A program made the translations under genes and the position numbers. A DNA stretch of 64,000 nucleotides from Pachypanchax playfairii. Its lineage: Eukaryota; Chordata; Actinopteri; Cyprinodontiformes; Aplocheilidae. Location: assembly GCA_006937955.1 (NCBI GenBank), contig SSNP01000015.1, positions 1,051,851 through 1,115,850 of the forward strand, in the 5' to 3' direction. The notes beneath the pieces are model-generated. The model worked only from the letters and a program-made list of their open reading frames with translations. It had not been told where the DNA came from and did not search any database. Shown piece by piece: positions 57,721 through 64,000 of the stretch (position 1 is the stretch's first letter; every line of letters begins with the position of its first letter).

Positions 57721-58911
57721 TCATGTGGGTTTTTATTATTATCGCCTAAGAGAGAAAGAGATAAAAGACGTGTGTGTGCTTGTTTGTCTGTAGTTTTCTT
57801 CTGATTTGATCTGTTTTCCAGTGTGAAGATGTGGTTGTAAGTTAACTTTATTTAATTTCTCAACCTGGGGATTAAAAAATATTTAGTAATAATCAGATGT
57901 ACATCTATAAGTGACTAACTTTCTGAATCAACTCCATTCAAGATGGCTGCCACAGGAATTCAACATTAGCCAACACAAAAATTGCCAGGATCACAGAAAC
58001 TGAAGAAAACTTTTGACGTCGTAGTAACAGAGAATCAGTCACTACACATACACTGAGTACGACAGAGTGAGATTTTGTGATATCACATGAGACTGTGCAA
58101 AATATTATTTTCAAGATCTGATCAAAGTTGCAATTGTTTCTCAATCTCAGTTTAAAACTCTGGCACGAGTTATAAAAACATTGATTTTGGATGTGATTCA
58201 CTGCGTTTTCACGTCCTGCAGTAAATGTGAATTTCACCTGCAGATTGACTCTCGTCCAAAACAACAAGGATCAGTCTGCCAAAAACAAGTAACAAAGTTC
58301 AATGTCAGTCCTTCTAAACTGCAAACACACGATCTTTCTTCAACTTGGTACATAAACTTTTTAACAAACTTGTAATGTAGAAGAGTCCGTTTAATTTATT
58401 CACTGAAGAAATTTCATTATAGATAAATTTGTTATTTTTACTTTGTTACATTCTGCCAACAAATACAGATATGTTGGACTTGATTGGTTCAGATTTTTTC
58501 TACATTTATTTCAGCTTCCATAACTTTACTTCCAAAAAAGTTACAACAGGTGATGTTTATCATCCTCTTCTTTTAACATCTGTCTGTAAACATCTGGGAA
58601 GGAGACCAGCTGCTGGAGTTTCAGGAGAGGAATGTGGTCTGATTCTTGTCTGATTCAGGATTCTAGTTGCTCAACAGGTCTGAGCCTTTCAGAATGGAGC
58701 TTTTTTTTTCATGAACACTTACTGTAAAACTTTAAAACATCGTTCTCTATAAAATGGGACAAAATTCACTCTTAACTGCCTCTGATAAATACTAGACAAC
58801 ACATGCAGTCAGCTTGTCCTGACTCCAGGTTTCTTTTGGTTTTTGATCACCTGAGAAATCATAATCTTTTTAAACTGATCTAGTTATTTTTCATCTTACG
58901 TAATACCTATT

Positions 58912-58916
<5 letters not shown>
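57721..58916. other. Spacer
   Basis: AT-rich. I see no exon, RNA gene or mobile-element termini. Confidence 0.45.

Positions 58917-58961
<45 letters not shown>
58917..58961 (+). repeat. (CTGT)n microsatellite
   Basis: About eleven CTGT units. Confidence 0.95.
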
Positions 58962-58962
<1 letters not shown>

Positions 58963-59061
58963 AGGTTACCCATCTTATGAAGTTTGATGATCTTATTGTG
59001 GCCTGCATTGAGTTATTAAAGCTTTGCGGCCCATAAATAAATAAATAATCTAATTTATCTA

Positions 59062-59790
<729 letters not shown>

Positions 59791-60733
59791 TATTTATTTA
59801 TTTCATTCTAATCGCCTATTTTTGATTAAGAAATACTCAGTTGATCCTTTTTTAATTTTTCACTTTGACATGTTTTGCATTGCAGTTTCAGAATTGCAAA
59901 TAAAAACATGCTGAGAGGCATTGAAGGCGTTATTTTTCCTTTCTGATGACCTAATTGTTGAAACAAAAGCTTTTTTTTTTTGCATTGTTTCACTTCTAAT
60001 TGCTTTAAAGTGGACAGAGTTTGATTAGACAAAAGGTGAAGTCATGTCTGACCACATCACGGTCATAAATCTAGATCAAAGATCGACAGAGTGGATGGGT
60101 TTGTGGAGGTTTGAGAAATTTCCAAATTTTTTTAAAGAGGAATTTTATTGAAACAAATATTTTTATTGTATTGTATTATTTTTTTTATTTGATTAATGTA
60201 GCCCCGCTGCGTTGCAGTGAGTGAGGATGCTGCTGCGTGGAGCTGAGAGGAAATGATCGCTGATCGAGTTAGAGGAGATTATTTTCATGTAACACTTTTG
60301 TAATGATAAAACCAAAAGCTTAAGTAATAAAGGAATGAGTGAAATCTGCCTCTTGTCAGCGTTTACGATGAGAAGCACTCGCGTGATTAGATGTCCTGCA
60401 ATCGATGCAACTTCTTCTCTTATCATTAAGACTGCTCTTAACAGATTACAACCCCCTCGCAAACACGCACTGCCTTTACTCCTCCTCTTCCTCCTCCTCC
60501 TCCCTGCACCTCCTTTTGGATCACACACCCTCTGTTTCAGCAGATACAACAGGAGGCTCGCGCCTCTTTCACCTTCTTTTTTTATTTTACTCTTTCAATT
60601 TTTGACCTTTTTTGAGACTTTTGTCTCATCTTTTACAGCTCAGAGGCAGTTTGATGATCTGACTGATGAACGAAATGAAACAGACTCAACTAAAATATAA
60701 GATTTGGTGGTAAACAGCTGATAGTGAATAAAG
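59791..60733. promoter_or_regulatory. layn: Upstream region of layilin
   Basis: About 0.9 kb before the start codon, with T-rich and CTC-rich stretches (tcctcctcttcc at about 60481). The promoter and 5' UTR must lie here, but I see no decisive core element. Frames on both strands at 60193-60700 look like chance readings of the pyrimidine-rich tract. Confidence 0.35.
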
Positions 60734-63700
60734 ATGAACCTGGTGGTTATTCCTTGTCTTCTTCTGCTCTTGTGTTTTCATCCATCTGCAGCTGCAAGTC
60801 TCATTACAGGTAAGTTTCACACCAAAATCCACATCAAAACACAAGAAGTCTTGATTCAGTTTTTATTTCTTCTCATGATTTGATATTCTGACTCTGTGCT
60901 GGACATTTGGCTCCTGAAGCGGATTTGTTTGAAACTAGAGGTATGAAACACTTCCTAAAACAATTTGGGTTAAAATCTTCGTTGTTTTGTAAATGATGTA
61001 CTTCTTAATACTTTTACAGTCTTAGAGAACATGTTAAAATGTTTTACTGCAGATTCATTTTGTCATTTACAATGAGATGTCAGTTTGTGAGAGAATGTGT
61101 GTGCGCGTTCAGGTCAGCGAGTGTGCAAGGCAGGGAAAGGGAGGCCGTGCTACAAGCTGGCCTATTTCTCTGAGCTGCGTCGGAAGCTGAACTTTGCAGA
61201 GGCGGAGCTCGCCTGCAGGCGAGACGGGGGGCAGCTACTGAGCATCAAGTCGGAGTCTGAGCAGAAGGTTATAGAGCAGCTCATCACAGAGCTCCGCCCA
61301 ACAGACGGAGACTTCTGGATAGGTCTCAGGCGTAACCATGGAGATGACAGTAGCTCTGACTGCTCCTCTCAGTACTACTGGCTGGACGGCAGCAAGTCAA
61401 CCTTTCGGTAGGAACTGGGGGTGAGAAGGGGGGGGGTCACAGGGCAAAGAGTTAGTCACTGATCACCACAGTTCATGTTCTGTTTAGTTAGATTTTATTT
61501 ATTTTACATTTTAATTTGACCCTCTGACCTTAAAGTGATGCATTTTATCCAATTCCTTACCTTTAAAGGAAACTGTCCAGTTTCAGTGCTCTGGTTCTGA
61601 AATATGAACCAAACAAATAAGACCGCCGGATGATAGTTATTAATTAAATGTTGTTATATCTGTGTAGAAATTACTTTATGTTTTAAATGACGTATTTTGC
61701 TGTAAAAAATAAAAAGATTAGAATTTGTATTACTGTAAATATCTTAGATAGTTTTCACTTTCTGATGGCCGAATGTCATTCAGTCATTTAATTATGCAGA
61801 AAGTCTTCTACAAATCTTATTTTATTTTTATTTATTGTATCTTTTTAGCTCATATAAAGATATACAAGGACAACCAAACTAAAGTTGAGGTCTGGGAAAA
61901 CATTTAGAGCAAACCTTTATGATAAAGATCTTGCTTAACTCTTAAATGTCTCACCATCAACATAAATATCAGCTGGAAACAGAAATATAACACAGAAGTT
62001 GAAGCTAAAACAAATCCAATCACCTTATTGGCTTCAGCGGACGGTTTAAGGCTGATTTCTTTTTTCGAGATTGCTAAAAAAAAACGACTTGAGATTACCT
62101 ATTAAGATCACCTCCCATTTAAAATGCTCCATATTTTCCGTATTAATCCTCTCAGATTATTACTGCACACTTTCACTGAGCATGTGTTAGAACTTTTGAT
62201 GAATTTATGAGTGACAAAGCCAACACCATGGAAAATAGTGACACTTTTTATTTAAATTGTTATTATTTTTAGTAGTAGTATTTTTATCATAAATATTGGT
62301 TTAAATAATAGATATTTTTCTATGTTTATTTGACAAATTAAACATGTTTAAGTGTGTTGTTTGCTCTGCGTTTGTGTGTTACAGAAATTGGCATCTGGAT
62401 GAACCATCCTGTGGCTACGAAGTGTGTGTTGTGATGTATCACCAGCCGTCTGCTCCTCCTGGACAAGGAGGTCTCTACATGTTTCAGTGGAACGATGATA
62501 ACTGTGAAACCAAGAACAACTTCATCTGCAAATACACTGCAGGTATGTTGAATCTGCAGTTGTTTCATTTTGATTGGAGGTTAAGTAAATGTTACCGACT
62601 GTGATCGCTCCCCCCAGAGAAACCATCAAACCCGACTCCTCCTCCCAACTCCTCTCAAACGGGTGAGTAATTCTACCGTCACATGGCAGCATGCAGTTGG
62701 TTTCTGGCAGTTTGAAGTTTGAGTGACAGATGCTTTTCTTCACAGACGTCTTCTTTCCATCAGCTCTTCCGTGGGATCCAAGTGATTATGAGCAGAACAG
62801 CAAAACAGGTCAAACAAACATGATTTTTTTTTTATTTCAAAAACTCTACGATCATCTCTGATTTTAAATCTCTAACTAACATCTGTTTTATAGCCATGAA
62901 TCTAGTTTACGTCATCATTCCCACCATCCCGCTCATACTGCTGCTGCTGACTGTGATGGGAGTCTGCTGCTTCAAACTGCTTGGCAAACGGTAAGAAAAC
63001 TATTTCACATGCAAATAATAAAGACATGTAATGTGTTCATTTTTTTTTTTAACTCAATACATAGAAAAATATTCAATTGTGTCTACTTAAGGGTACCACT
63101 AGCGATTCTTTTATGATTTTTGTCAGTTTATACTGAAAAAAACAAATAGTTTATACATTAAAATAAGTGATTCAATCAGGAACAAGCAAGCTGCAACCTT
63201 TAGAAACATTACGTAGTACAACATAAATATTTAAGGATGCGCCAAAACCGATACTGGTATTGGGTATCAGGGCCGATACCATTCTAATGTACTCGTATTG
63301 GTTAGTTAACCGATACTAAAACTTTAAATGTGGAAACTCTGCAATCATTTCACATAAAATGTTTATTTTTCACTTGAAATTTTGGTTTTGTGGTCATTTT
63401 ATTTATTTATTTTTTTTTATCAAGTTCACCATCATTTGTTGTAACGAGCAGAGGAGAAAATAAAACCTGTCTTTCAATCATTGCATTTTTTTGTGTGGTA
63501 GAAGTATCAGCATTGGTACTCATGATTGGCAAGTACTCAGATCCAAGTATTGGTGTCGTATTGGTTTGAAAATAGTTGTATCGTTGCATCCCTGTAGAAA
63601 ATCTGTTTAATTGATTTTTTGATTTTGAACATGTTCAAAATTCCAGCGATGCGAGATCCTGCAACTCAGGCGAGGAAACTGAGAATACTTGCGAATGGAT

Positions 63701-64000
63701 TTAGGTTTCCATTGTTTATACGTCTCTGTGCGTGTGTGTGTGCGCGTGTCTGTTCAACAGGAGGAGGAAACAACACAAATCAGAGGTGTGTCAAACAGAA
63801 CCTGGACTCTGCCCCAGCCCAACTTCAACAGACGTCTACAACGTCATCCGCTCTCAGAAGGATGATGATCTGGTCTCAGCTCGCCCTCACACCAAAAACA
63901 CCTCCTTCTTATGCTCCTCCCCTGACACACCCACAGGTGACTATGACAACCTGGGGGGCCGGGATACCGAGAGCGGCTTCGTGACCCTGGCGAGCACAGA
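60734..64000 (+). CDS. layn: Layilin (C-type lectin membrane receptor), 3' partial
   Basis: Exons: 60734-60809, 61113-61407, 62385-62542, 62618-62662, 62746-62808, 62894-62990, and 63761 to the window end. The signal peptide (VVIPCLLLLLCFHPSAAA) is followed by a C-type lectin domain: C-x-K, C-Y-K-L-A-Y-F, E-A-E-L-A-C-R-R-D-G-G-Q-L, D-F-W-I-G-L-R-R, R-N-W, D-E-P-S-C-G, QWNDDNC and F-I-C-K-Y. A Pro-rich stalk, one transmembrane helix (VIIPTIPLILLLLTVMGVCC) and a cytoplasmic tail with DVYNVIRSQ, GDYDNL and ESGFVTL follow. These tail motifs separate layilin from its relative chondrolectin. Layilin binds hyaluronan outside the cell and talin/ERM proteins inside. The stop codon and probably further tail repeats lie beyond the window. 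The WND motif is kept, but a classic EPN/QPD sugar motif is absent, as usual for this family. Confidence 0.93.
61408..62384. other. layn: Layilin intron within the lectin domain
   Basis: About 980 bases, AT-rich, with no mobile-element termini or extra exon. It interrupts the Arg codon before N-W. Confidence 0.6.
63231..63595. mobile_element. hAT-like MITE in layilin intron
   Basis: Starts ttaaggatgcgcc and ends gttgcatccctgta, with inner ccgatactgg, tatcagggccgatacc and agtactcagatccaag blocks matching 32842-33229. The termini have decayed relative to that copy. Confidence 0.7.

Noticed and set aside
60193..60700. Frames of about 120 codons on both strands upstream of layn
   Set aside because: Overlapping antisense frames of low-complexity pyrimidine-rich DNA; neither shows a domain.

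Overview
The window is vertebrate nuclear DNA, almost certainly from a teleost fish. Genes are split into many short exons with GT-AG introns. Introns are AT-rich and fairly compact. Tetranucleotide microsatellites, Tc1-like, hAT-like and small inverted-repeat DNA transposons, and a truncated non-LTR retroelement are scattered through it. All recognisable genes lie on the + strand. Exon coordinates below come from reading splice sites by eye and checking that phases join in frame.

Layout. (1) 936-2302: last four exons of a nectin-1-like adhesion gene whose 5' part lies outside the window. (2) 4524-23341: gene A, a large multi-Ig type I membrane protein (VSIG10-like/VSIG10L2-like). (3) 26844-33612: gene B, its complete shorter paralogue. 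(4) 35790-39408: complete chek1 (checkpoint kinase 1, 13 coding exons, 455 residues). (5) 42745-55576: complete complement factor B/C2-type gene (18 coding exons, 755 residues). (6) 60734 to the window end: layilin (layn), a C-type lectin membrane receptor, cut in its last exon. From memory of human gene order, nectin1, VSIG10L2, CHEK1 and LAYN all sit on 11q23-q24, so this looks like a conserved block with factor B placed inside it.

Two stretches are repeated exactly on either side of 10-N gaps: 3473-7724 equals 7735-11986 (offset 4262), and 16776-19745 equals 19756-22725 (offset 2980). Introns and transposons match too, and each overlap has one end in a tetranucleotide microsatellite. I read both as unmerged contig overlaps, not biological duplications. 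Collapsed, the locus is about 56.8 kb. Gene A then joins in frame into one 1535-residue protein: signal peptide, V-type Ig, three tandem copies of a four-exon/four-Ig cassette (a-b-c-d), a membrane-proximal Ig (e), a fibronectin-III-like domain, a transmembrane segment and a short tail. Gene B has the same plan with one cassette (856 residues).

The most interesting biology is the cassette expansion in gene A. Similarity among cassettes is patchy: exons c and d are almost identical, introns included, in cassettes 1 and 3 and in gene B; exon b is almost identical in cassettes 1 and 2; exon a is clearly divergent everywhere. This looks like exon-scale gene conversion on top of cassette duplication. 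Every Ig exon is phase 1-1, so exons or whole cassettes could be skipped without breaking the frame. A roughly 1.1 kb stretch upstream of layn (56600-57720) looks like a conserved non-coding regulatory element, but I could not test that.
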